Source: Auanema rhodensis
Taxonomy: Eukaryota > Nematoda > Chromadorea > Rhabditida > Rhabditidae
Direction of reading: 5' to 3'
Assembly: GCA_964057225.1 (NCBI GenBank)
Contig: OZ059897.1
Span: 15,810,001-15,874,000 of the forward strand
Length of the DNA: 64,000 nt
The notes under the pieces are model-generated. The model was not told where the DNA came from, did no database searches, and was given only the letters and a program-made list of their open reading frames with translations. The position numbers and the translations under genes are program-made. Shown here piece after piece: positions 38,827 through 49,700 of the stretch; position 1 is the first letter of the stretch; every line of letters begins with the position of its first letter.

Positions 38827-40112
38827 CTACCGCGAAAAGCTAGCACGAGAAAGCCGGGAATCTGTTTCACGTAGACCATATTTAGCTTTTCCTGTTTCTT
38901 CTTTAGTTTCATCAGTTTTAAGCATATCAGCATCAGGTGCTGGAGCGAATGCGCCACATTTGCGTCTGAAAATGAAGATAAAGAATGAAACAAAGGTAGT
39001 GAAAAACCTTTCACATGTACAGCACTCGCACCGCTCATTATTATCACCAAAGAAATCTTCACCATAAAAACAAGTAATCTCCTCGCCAGGATGCAAATCG
39101 CGTAAAACCTACAAAACCATGTATATAATAAAGTTTAAGCGAATATAATATCGTTAATGTAGTCAAATTTGGTCTTCCGGCGTAAAAATCGATATTTTAT
39201 TTCTGCAAAAAATCTACTTATGAACCTGAATATATGCTGTACGCCCGTTTGGAACAAATCTGCAAGAAGCACGACAGTCATGATTTATATAGGCACCAGG
39301 GCCAAGCCAAAGTTGAGCACATTTTTTTCTAAATAATAATTGGCAAGTCAAGAAAAACTATGAAAACTACCTGGTGCTATACATTACTGAAAAGTCATTA
39401 AGACCTGGTCTAAGAAGCTGATCCTCTTCTTTAGTATCAAGCTCTCGAACAACGCCAAATAATCTATCAATTTTTTCCCCTCGTTGCCTAAAAACAGCTT
39501 TATTCAAGCACTTGGTTTAAGTGCCTCACCAATATCTAGTCGATATAAGTTTTGCGCCAACATTGTGTTCTGCAGCATAACGTGTACATTTTTCGATAGT
39601 AAAGCCGGATTTTAAACTGAATATGTTCAAGAATCGTAAAATCTGAAATTAAAATTGATATTTCAAAAAGCCACACAATCTTACATGATCACGAAATTCG
39701 TTTTGTTTGTTAAGCGAATAACCTGCCAAAAATGATCTAATGGAGGAAATATTCAAAATCGATAAAACGGCTTGTGAAAAATCTTGACTTTCCACATATG
39801 TTTTCATTATGCTTCCTGCTTCAACATGCTCACTTTCTTTCAGATATCGGCGTCTAAAGCAAGACAAAAAAGATTAAACTCATACAATACAATAGGCATC
39901 ATATACCTAGGAAACATCTTATGAGTCGGAAACTTTAAAACAACATCAACAGTAACTGTAGTAGCAATATCGTCGAAAAAACACAGCTCTTGCGGAGATA
40001 ATGAATGGTCCCCAGGAGGAATTTCTTTCATTGATTCTAATATGTGCTTAAGAGGTATAGAACTTGGAACATCTACGTCATTCCGTCTATTATACATACT
40101 AGATGAGTGCAT
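38827..40112 (-). CDS. set-4: Histone H4-K20 methyltransferase, SUV4-20 family
   Basis: SET-domain enzyme of the SUV4-20/KMT5B group, which makes H4K20me2/3; SET-4 in C. elegans acts in X-chromosome dosage compensation. The ATG is at 40,112-40,110 ([16 protein letters not shown]). The N-terminal family motif [20 protein letters not shown] and THKMFPRY match the SUV4-20 ELCENDDLATSLVLDP and QTHKM blocks. The SET domain has [12 protein letters not shown]-like [20 protein letters not shown], the NHxC motif in [13 protein letters not shown] and [17 protein letters not shown]. The post-SET zinc cluster CECCTCERR follows, then GAFAPAP and the conserved [11 protein letters not shown] near the C-terminus. 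Stop TAG is at 38,829-38,827. The protein is short, ending soon after the GLRETD motif, so it lacks the long C-terminal extension of vertebrate KMT5B. Confidence 0.93.
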
Positions 40113-40426
40113 CTAAAATTATATTTTGTATAGAAAAGTTAACTGGTCAAACAAACGATTATATCATTGAAACAGCTCACATGAGCAAAGCTAATTAATT
40201 CAGCTTTGATACGCAAGAAGTCGTAAGAGGAAACGGTTCATGAACCGCGTACACATTTTCGTTTGGTCAAAAAAAATGTTCAAATTTTTGTCATAATTTC
40301 TAATTCTCTAGCTTCAAGGACACAGAAGAAATTTTGTATCATGTAATTAATCTGCTTTCTCGAATATTTCAAACTTTGAAACAAAATTTTTTATGTACGT
40401 TAATTGTTTCTAGATCGTAGGTAATA
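40113..40426. promoter_or_regulatory. Divergent promoter set-4 / arp-1
   Basis: A 314-nt gap separates the set-4 start (-) from the arp-1 start (+). It is AT-rich, with a T-rich tract before TTTCTAGATCGTAGGTAATAATG at the arp-1 end, which could be a trans-splice acceptor (TTTCTAG) about 16 nt before the ATG. No specific factor site is claimed. Confidence 0.45.
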
Positions 40427-41949
40427 ATGGATTATGATGTCATAGCAAATCAGCCAGTTGTGATCGATAACGGATCTGGAGTTATTAAAGCTGGATTTGC
40501 TGGTGATCAAGCACCTAAAGTTAAATTCGCCAATTATGTTGGTCGCCCAAAACACACACGTGTTATGGCTGGTGCCTTAGAAGGAGATCTGTTTATTGGT
40601 AGCTTTTTATTTCATGTAATATACTTGCCGTTAATTGTGTAGGACCAAAAGCTGAAGAATATCGTGGGTTATTATCTATTAAATACCCTATGGAACATGG
40701 AATTGTCACGGACTGGAATGATATGGAGAGAGTTTGGCAGTATATTTACAGTCAAGAGCAATTACATGTTTGTTCTTGATTAGTTTTTAGTTGTTTTATT
40801 TTTTAAAGGTATTTCCTGAAGAGCATCCTGTTCTACTAACAGAAGCTCCTTTTAATCCCATGAGACACAAAGAAAAGGTTTTATTTTCTTTTTTATCAAT
40901 GATTAAAAATGTATTTCAGGCTTCCGAAATTTTCTTCGAATCTTTCAATGCTCCTGCTTTACACATTCAGATGCAGGCAGTTTTGGCATTATATTCTACT
41001 GGTATACTTTATTGATTTCTACTAGAATTATTCAGAAATATACACTTTATTTAAGGTCGCACGACTGGAATCGTTTTAGATTCAGGAGATGGTGTAACTC
41101 ACATTGTTCCGATTTTTGAAGGATTTGCAATGAAACATGGGTAGAATCGTTTGGATATCTGAATTTTGAGAGAATATGTTTACAGTATTGAAAGAATGGA
41201 TGTCGCTGGAAGAGATGTTACTCGTTGGTTAAGGCTTCTTCTTAGGAAGGAAGGAATTGATCTTCATCGTACAAGTGAATTTGAAATTGTTCGAGAAATC
41301 AAGGAAAAGGCCTGTTTCTTAACTACCAATGCTGCTAAGGAAGAAACTGCTCCTCTTGATAAAGTTTTTTTTCTCTCGAAGCCTTTATATCATTTTTATA
41401 GTTTTCATACACCTTGCCTGATGGATCCAAATTTGATTGTGGTGCTTGTCGTTTCCGTGCTCCAGAAGTTCTCTTCAGGCCCGACTTGATCGGTGAGGAA
41501 TGGCCTGGAATACCTCAACTCATTATCGATTCCATAAGAGTAATTGCGTTATTCTTGAAATGTTAATATTTCAAAAATTCAGAAATGCGACATGGATTTA
41601 CGTAAAACATTGTACGGGAATATAGTTCTTAGTGGTGGTTCTACTATGTTTGCTGGGTTTGGCGACAGACTATTATCTGAGGTATTAATTGATATTAACA
41701 TTTTCTGAGCCTTCTGTAATTTAGGTTCGAAAAATGGCTCCCCAAGATTCAAAAATTCGTATTTCTGCACCACAGGTATTTAATATCATTTTATTATATC
41801 TTAATCATTATTTTTTCAAGGAGCGTATGTATTCGACTTGGATTGGTGGTTCTATTCTTGCTTCTTTGGATACTTTCCGTAAAATGTGGGTTAGTAAGAA
41901 GGACTACGAAGAAGAGGGTAAGAAGATCTTACACAAGAAATTCTTCTAA
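40427..41949 (+). CDS. arp-1: Actin-related protein 1 (centractin), dynactin filament subunit
   Basis: Arp1 forms the short filament of dynactin, the adaptor of cytoplasmic dynein. ATG at 40,427 ([18 protein letters not shown]), almost identical to human ACTR1A. The phosphate-1 loop is [13 protein letters not shown]. Following blocks are [53 protein letters not shown] and [12 protein letters not shown]. The phosphate-2 loop is [18 protein letters not shown]. Then come [38 protein letters not shown] and [17 protein letters not shown], and the C-terminus [20 protein letters not shown]. The last codons read KKFF, then TAA at 41,947-41,949. About eight exons with introns of about 45-60 nt. The Arp1-specific MWVSKKEYEEDG-type tail separates it from conventional actin. 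Confidence 0.96.
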
Positions 41950-42685
41950 GCGCATGATAATGCTAAACTGGTGTTTTAAAAATTGATAATAGGTTGTGTA
42001 TTCTTCACCATCCCGTTGATTTGTAGCCATTTTTTCCCTGTAATTCTCTAATTTTCAAGAATACCCAAATCAGTCATTGACTAAAGAATATTTAACAGTT
42101 CTGCGAATCCTTCTATACTTCCGCTTTAGTCATCTGTTTTTAACAAACTTTACTCATAGCTTTTTGTTGTACACATGTCAATCTTATCTTGTAACCTTAA
42201 CTAAGATGTGGTTTCTTGTATATGAAAAGCCGTGTACATCTCGACATAATTATTTATTGTTATTGGTTTCAATATGAAGGAGTTGTATTTATTCTGGCCT
42301 GTTTCAATTAAAAAAATAGCTTTGTTATATATTAATGTGTATTTTTTCTAATGTAATATGGTATATCTTATGTGCCATGTACAGTAAAGTATCAGGGTCG
42401 GTTTGTACAGATTATCAAAAAAAAAGTTCAGTAGTCATTCAGATGATGAGAAACGATGAAGTTCAATGCCGTTTGACGAGACTGTTAAATTGTCAATGGT
42501 AGGGTCAACCCCTTCGTCAACCTGTGATGCCATTAACGGTCACTGCTAGTATCTGGCGGTCTACAATTCTTCTCGAACCTCCAACTGTCGAAAATTCTGT
42601 CTTAATATTGTTTTTGGTCCTTCATTTCTTTTTTTGATTTTCTTTCTCGTTCTATGAAAGTGTGTCTAATAACATGATGTTTCAG
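41950..42685. other. arp-1 3'UTR and upstream region of next gene
   Basis: AT-rich region of 736 nt with short ORFs only. It ends in ATGATGTTTCAG directly before the next gene's ATG, a probable trans-splice acceptor. Spacing is too large for a classical SL2 operon. Confidence 0.5.
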
Positions 42686-42688
42686 ATG
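42677..42688 (+). promoter_or_regulatory. Probable spliced-leader acceptor at the secreted-protein gene
   Basis: ATGTTTCAG is immediately followed by the ATG that begins the signal peptide. T-rich sequence lies upstream and no earlier coding exon was found in the 736-nt gap, so trans-splicing is likely. Confidence 0.45.
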
Positions 42689-44373
42689 GTTCTGAAAATT
42701 TTATCACTTTTTCTTGCTATCACTCTGATACAAGGAATGATTCAAGGAACTGAAGATGTGTTCAAGGCAGAAAGGTTGTTCTATTTCAAATTTTAAAAAC
42801 GTTTGCCTAATTTTCAGATATGCCACTGTTGGTTACCCTGTATTAGTTGATGGCTTCGCCGTTGATGTCCAACAAAGAAATGATGGAAATGACGAATTGG
42901 AAGAACTACCAGTACCTTCTCAGGCCCTTATATATCATGGACGATTGTATATTTGATTTCATTTTTGCATAGACCTAATTGTAAATAAAAATATTTTATC
43001 TCACATTTTTCCAGCCGACGAGCTATTCGGGACCCCATTGCTGAATTTTTAGACGATAAAGCTGCTGAAGAAGTTTTCAATGATGTTAGTGTATAACATT
43101 AATTCGAATAGTTTGATCCGTTTAGGTTCATCCTCCTGCTCCACCAAATTTTTCTGATTTGATTGATACGCAACAAAGTAATTCTTTTGAAGACGATGAT
43201 CTTCCGGTAAAATATATATATAGCATTGTCCAACTTTGAACTGTTGATTGCAGTTTGAAAACGATGTTCCAGTGAAGACCACAACACAAAGAATTCCAAG
43301 ACTGCCAGAAGGCCCACCGTAAGTGCCATATGCAATTTTTTTTTAAACATATAGTTCATCGGTGCTGAAGCATCTGATTGTCTTCATTCATATCATATCG
43401 CCAATCGTAACAATCTTTTTTTAGTATTAAAATTTATTAAATTGTAAATGATATGTGACAGCTTTCGTTGAAATGCTCTTGAACTTTCTTGTCTTAGCGC
43501 TTTAATGATAAGGTTGTAAAGAAATTCATCACGCACTATGTGACAGAGAATTTTTAAAAATTATTCGAACAACCTCCTTGCTTATCAATAACAAAACAAT
43601 AGCTTATTCTCTCAACGCCACTTAGAATTACAATTCCCTCTGTCTGAATATAATAAACAGAAAATTAAGTCAAAACTGAAAGAACATGTTTGCCCAAAAC
43701 TCTTCTCAAAAAACTTTCAATAATTGATAAGAAATCTAAAAATACGCTTGGCAGAAGTTCATTAATCTAATCACTATGCCGCATCTCATTCATGTTTGCG
43801 AAACCTACAAATATCACGTGAGCATCATTTTCATTTTTAAACCGACTGAACGACTGGTTGCAATCACCTCAATAATCAATATATAGTAAATCTCCACGCA
43901 TAAATCAAAAATCCGAAATTTTTGAAAGTCTGCAAAATCGTTCATCTTTTTTAACTCTCTTGTACACCATCTGCATTATTAGACCAACGTCTCCCAATGC
44001 AAACACTGGGCGGGAAATGAAGCCATTTGACTTTAATGTCGATCCTGACTTCCCAACTGAAGCGCCACGGTACCTTAAGACAATTTAAACATATACGAAT
44101 GAATGACTTTAGAGCAAGAGGTCTTATTAACATTCCTGAAGGATGGAATTCTGATCGACAAGTAGATGAAGAATTTAGACATGGATTCCGATGGAACACT
44201 GTTAGTTGCTACATAACATCAAAAGTTTTGATTAAGATTTCAGGAACATATAAGCCCGTCCACAACATCAAAACCTTGGGATTTATTAAGATCAGAGCGA
44301 CAAATTGATCAAAGCTATCGACAACAGGTTCAATATTTCCTGAATTTATTTAAACTAATAACAGGGAAAATAG
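42686..44373 (+). CDS. Predicted secreted protein, unknown family
   Basis: ATG at 42,686 follows GATGTTTCAG, a probable trans-splice acceptor. The first exon encodes a signal peptide (MVLKILSLFLAITLIQG). Later exons read RYATVGYPVLVDGFAVDVQ, RRAIRDPIAEFLDDKAAEEV, PPAPPNFSDLIDTQQ, DDLPFENDVPVKTTTQRIPR and LPEGPP. After an intron of about 660 nt, NTGREMKPFDFNVDPDFP, RGLINIPEGWNSDRQVDEE and SKPWDLLRSERQIDQSYRQQ follow. With the last small intron (37 nt, 44,328-44,364) spliced, the ORF ends GK and TAG at 44,371-44,373; if that intron is retained, it runs on about 45 residues to a TAG at about 44,465. The protein is Pro/Asp-rich with few cysteines and probably disordered. I do not recognise a domain. 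The 3' end is the least certain part. Confidence 0.6.
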
Positions 44374-45570
44374 GGAGTTTAATCCTATGTTGCTGTCATA
44401 TACATAGGTTAAACTACAAAGATTATTCAATAACAATGATCTCATCTTCTTGCCGAAACTTTTAGATATCTCATAACATTCTTTCATTCGAAAATGATTA
44501 ATAGATTAAAAAGAAAGAGATGAAGTCTCGCATTTATTATGACTCGAAGATTGAAAACAGTACTCTGTGACAAAAAGAAATGAAGGTAACTACGAATGAC
44601 AGTCTGAACATCAACCGGGAATGTACAAACGATATAGTTAAGATCTTCTTTCGGTAGGCATTTCGTCAGAGTATTGCATAAATATAGATGCTCAAATAAG
44701 TATTGTTTATTTTCCACCTATTGTTGACCTCTTCGAAAACAGCCCACTCGGCGAAATTGTTGGAATAATGCCAGTTTGTCAGAACTTCTTTAGGCGGGAG
44801 ATTCCGATTGACCGTTGTTGTTGTATATGGTCGTTTAATGATCATGAGTGAACCAACAAGGCATTGACACCTAAGCTACGGTATGAAAAAAAGATGTTAC
44901 TTTAGAAAAAGTGACGTTTTAATGACATTGCACCGTATGTATTCTGTATCATACCGTTTATTCTGTTTATGAAATGGTTGATTTACTAATTAGCTATTTT
45001 CTTGGCAGTAATCTTATATAGAAATACTCGTATTGTTTAATTATTTTATTTCTAAGTATTGAACAATATCTCAAAAATGACAACCTAGATTTTCACTAGT
45101 GAATATGAGCTGTGTTCGGAAAAGTTTGATGGTGGTGAAGTTATAAGAATCTGTGCTTGTTTGAATCCCTCAAAGTGAGGAGCAAGGAATAAGATTTATG
45201 AATGCAAACTATTAATTTAGAAAGATAAATCTAAAATAAAAGTAAAACACGAATTAATCCACATATTTTACAAATAGTGATTTAAATCAAAAAAGCTACT
45301 TTTTTTTAGGGTTTCCCTGTTTTTCGTAGACAGTAAGAAGATTCTGCTAATACCACTATGATGAGCAATCTAGTCTTTTACCTTCTACCTTATGTACGTA
45401 AATACTTATTGTACAGAAAACATACTAACCTACTATATATTTTCATTTAAGTGTTAATAATGGAAATTTTCTGTTCTCGATTCATTTAACTAGTCATAAC
45501 ATGAACATATAAATAAATTTATTTATATATTTCCACTTAATAATAAATGTTGATTCATGAAAATTAGTAA

Positions 45571-45587
45571 TATATATATATATATAT
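45571..45587 (+). repeat. Short (TA)n run
   Basis: About eight TA units in an intergenic AT-rich stretch. Confidence 0.8.
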
Positions 45588-46319
45588 GTTAAAATCGATT
45601 CACGCCTGAAGTTAGCAAAACGTGAACCTAAGCAACCCAACCACATTAATGTTAACAATCTGATAACCCTGAATTTCTGGTAAATAACTCGAATTTAAAA
45701 TATATAGGACAAACATTATTTTAGCACTATAGCAAAAATACTTAGAGACGTGCTATTATGTTCGTTAGTCCCTTGGCATGCCGGTGTATTTTTGCTCGCT
45801 CAGTAGTATGTAGGAGGTCAGGTCAAATTATATTGATTGGTAGGCGCATGGCATTACAACATTCGTAGAAGACTTATTAATGTCATCCAAATAAAAATCC
45901 TATTTGAATAAAGGATGATTATCTGCTTTGTATCTTCTATGCATAACAAAGTTTTTTGCATTTTATTTATGATACCATTACGTAGAAGTTTGATTGAATA
46001 TGAAGACAATTGAAAGATTGAATAAATAGTTGTGTTTGAGTAGTGAATATTTTTAGAGTTAGATTTAAAAGTAATAAATTGAATCTGTAGTGTTATTAAG
46101 TTGAATTGTAAAGCTTAACGAATTGTAATGCTTGCCAAAGAATTATTGCTACTGCACAGCAATGTATGAAATAACCGTCAACCATAAAATATAGCATGTA
46201 CTTACAATTCTGGTTCGAATTCACGATTTTATAGAGGCGCAGAATCAATTTTTTATAACTTCTTAAAATAAACGTAAAGAATTCTGGCGTCTACATAGAG
46301 GAATCTACTTCTACAGGAC

Positions 46320-46640
46320 ATGCCTGGTACTGAACATCAAGGACTAGAGAAGAGAGAGCCCGTTTGCATAGTCGCGTCGGACCAATATCAGAGCGCGTGC
46401 GGACGCGCAACGCGGCCACAATGGACTGATGCGAATCCAAAAAGGGACAACGTCGGTGGTCGTGGTAGGCTAAGAAAAGGCGGTAGCACGGATCGAGATA
46501 TAGTCTTTTCTTATTTGAAGAGTTTCTCTAAGCTTTTTTGGCATCTGCTCTACGGCGGGCCCCCCACAGTCACAATTATATTGGGGTGCGCGTCATGTGT
46601 AAGCTCCGCCCCTTGTATTGCGTCCTCGCGTTTGCGTTCT
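46320..46640 (+). promoter_or_regulatory. GC-rich island upstream of the SPEN/DIN-1-like gene
   Basis: About 320 nt with many CpG-containing words (GTCGCGTCGG, GCGCGTGCGGACGCGC, CAACGCGGCC) in an otherwise AT-rich window. It contains a perfect 6-bp inverted repeat, GCGCGT at 46,393-46,398 and ACGCGC at 46,403-46,408, around GCGG. It lies 130-450 nt before the first ATG of the SPEN-like gene, so a core promoter or 5'UTR is the simplest explanation. The 147-codon ORF that crosses it has no recognisable family and a T-rich hydrophobic end that looks non-coding. Confidence 0.45.
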
Positions 46641-46771
46641 ACAGCGTATCTCTTTGTTCTTTTTTCGTTTTCTATATTTTTTGTCTTAGTTTTTAACATT
46701 TTAATTTTTTTTGAATTAAGGAAAATATATGTTCTAAAGGTCGTATGTCATAAAAATCGTTGACTGATGGC

Positions 46772-49700
46772 ATGGCTAACGTATTTGCACAATCTTTGAT
46801 GCCAAGAGAGAGTCGTCATGTTCTTGTATCAGGACTACCCGATAATTTAACAAATGAGAAGACAATTATCGAATTCTTTTCTCGGTATATTTAGAAAAAT
46901 TTATTTTTGTACTCGTTCATTTGAGGTACGGCCGCGTGCAAAAAGCTGAGAAGTGTGAGAACGGAATCGTTGTGTCCTTTATGGACGTTAGGGCCGCTCA
47001 AAAAGCTCAATCCGGAGATAAAAAATTAGATGGAGCAATCTCTTTTGAGCTCTCTTTCTATGAACCTTCTACCGGCACGAAGTAAGTTGTCATGTTTTAT
47101 TCTTGTTGAGTTCTGGAATTTTACAATTGCCATCTGCTATACCGTCTGTTGCTAATATCATCTTTAGATTGAGTTACTTATTGATTTATATTGTTTAAGT
47201 AGAATTATTCTTTTCTAAAAATTAAAAAAAAATTCCTTATCCTGATATTCTTTTTTCACTATTACAACGTTTCATTAAATATTCCTAAAAAGAATTTCTA
47301 TGTTCATCTGGCTGTTCAGTTATATCTTGTTGTTTCAGTGGTCCTGTATTCACTCAGTTACCAGAATCACCTCTGGTACCGACCTCATCTAATTATGACA
47401 CGGTAAAACGTGCCATGTCACCCAAGAAAGAATCTCGGTAAGGACCCTTATAGTTATTTTAGTTAAATAATATTCTTATAGCTCTTCTCGCTCTGCAAAC
47501 TTATCATCTAGAAGACAAAGTCGACAAGAAAATCATAGGTTTGTAAACATGAAAATATTTCGAATAATATTCCTAAATGCTGCTATATTCAATCTATATT
47601 AGGCAACGTCCGTCAGGTTGTTCTATGCCTTACAAATATTCAGTTTATTTATTCACGCTTCAATTTTTTCATTATCTTATCTTATTATTCTATATAATTA
47701 ATTATAATATTATAATTGTAAAGTTAATTTTTATGCTTTTGTTTTTGAGTAATTTTATTGCTCCTGAATGCTGGTTTGTATGCTAGGGTTTTTTTTAGCT
47801 TATCGTAGGGATAATCTCATCGTTTGAGGTACCAGTGTTTTCACCTTGTTAGGTTCTATAAGAAAATAACCTTGACTATGAGTGGATTTTTGCGGGCGAT
47901 CAATAAGTGAATGACAGAACCCACGCGCTAAAATTGAAATTTAGCTCCTAAATTCCAGACATTATGAATCATTTTTTTCAGACGATCATCAGAGACTTGT
48001 GACGATGATACGATAGTATCAACATGTGTCTCGGGAATGCAAGGGGTTTACGTAGTTCTGGAAGATTTCCAAGAGGGTATCATGGACGCTGTTCTGAAGG
48101 CTCAAATCCGAAAAGAATTGAGAATGTTCGGCTCAATAGCTTATATAATACTAACAGAAATTGAAGATGAGGATAATAAATGTGCTATGGTTATTTTCAA
48201 AAAGTAAGATTTTACTTTATTCACTCTGAAATACAATTTTCTTTTAGCGTTTACGAATTCGACAAGCTTCAAGCTGCCAAGTACATAATGGTTGATCAGA
48301 CAAAATGTAGATTAAAACGAGCTACACCAGTTGAAGTTCACGATGCCTACAGTGCTCAGCTAAGTGCCAACATGATCACGGCTTGTGCACGAGATGTTGA
48401 CCTACCTCAGCCTAGAAGATGTAATCGGAGTTACTCCTCTCAGCAGGATAAGGATTTTAGCAATTCAGACTTCTACCATTGCTTGGATGAAATTCAGCAA
48501 CTTCAAGATTCACCTCCTAGGACATATACATTTGATAGACATTCATCCGATGAAGAATTCGATCCCCTTTTCTCATCCGAAGTTTGGCCGAAAGCTAAAT
48601 CCGAGTCTGGATCAGAGGATGGGGAACCATACCATTCACCTGAAGCTTATTCTTCCGGAGATGGTGTATCTCCTCCTCAATCTCTATCTTCTGGAAGTAG
48701 TAGCCCTCCTGGAGAAAGTGGTGCGAGCTCATGTCCTAATAACTACTCAACTCCTATGGAGTTAGATCTTACAGAAAATGGCGATACTTCCATGATATCT
48801 AAAAATCCTGCTTCGGCTGATGATATGCATATGGATATTGATCTCAATGAGGATGCTCAAGTTTTTTCTCCTGTGTCTAATCGACAATATTCCACAGATT
48901 CAAAATCTCCCTTTTCTGGAAAATATGTCTCACAAGGCCGGTCGGATGCTTTAAAGTTTCATGAACATTTCTCTCGTAGTTCGAAAGAACCATCTTCGAA
49001 GCAATTGCATGGACATTCTCAATGCGTTCGTAGCAATTGTGATCCTGATTCTGATGATTTCTCGGAAATGCGAAATCGCTCACCTGACGAACGTATTGAC
49101 TATGAACTATCATCTTTCTCACTTAAAAAACGTGGTCCGAAATCAAATGTTGGCGACTGTTGTGGGTCTATTGAAGATTGTGAGTATGGCATTAGATCTG
49201 AATCGTCCGAGGATTTTGAAAATTCAAGTGATTCCTCAGCTGGCTCAGTATGCTCGGAATGTTCTGTCCAAACAGATGTAAGATATTCTTTGATTTAAAA
49301 AAAAAGATAATCATTGTTATTTCAGTTAGCAGTTCAGGAACTTCAAACAGACAAACTGAGAATAGATTCCATTCCATTAGATGCTCCCGAATCTTTTGTG
49401 ACTCAAGCGCTTAGACAGATGTTAAGCTTGTGCTTGGATGTTATATATGATGTTCATAGGTGTCAAGCTGTAGCGACATTTCCTAGTGAAAAAATTGCAC
49501 ATGATGTTTGGATTGAATCTAAAATAGCGAAACTGTAAGCTTAAAATATTTATTTAATATTTCAAATTTTTTAATTTCAAGAATACTTGTATGGGAAAAT
49601 GAAAGTTACCTTCTTTCTGTGCATTTATGTTCCAACCAATATTTTGAAGAATTTCTTCGTTTGCAATCTAAGCTTCCCTTTTGTCCGTTACTTGGCGATG

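Larger units (their letters stand above)
44374..46771. other. Intergenic region, mostly AT-rich, ending in a GC-rich island
   Basis: About 2.4 kb with no supported gene up to 46,300. A (TA)8 run lies at 45,571-45,587. From about 46,320 to 46,640 base composition rises sharply in G and C, and this block is listed separately. It is followed by T-rich sequence up to the SPEN-like start codon. Confidence 0.5.

Noticed and set aside
45120-45190. tRNA-like B-box word (TGTTTGAATCCC).
   Set aside because: No matching A box or 7-bp acceptor stem could be paired around it.
46320-46763. 147-codon plus-strand ORF upstream of the SPEN-like gene.
   Set aside because: Its first half is a GC-rich island and its second half is T-rich hydrophobic low complexity. 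No domain, no second exon and immediate proximity to the next start suggest promoter/5'UTR.
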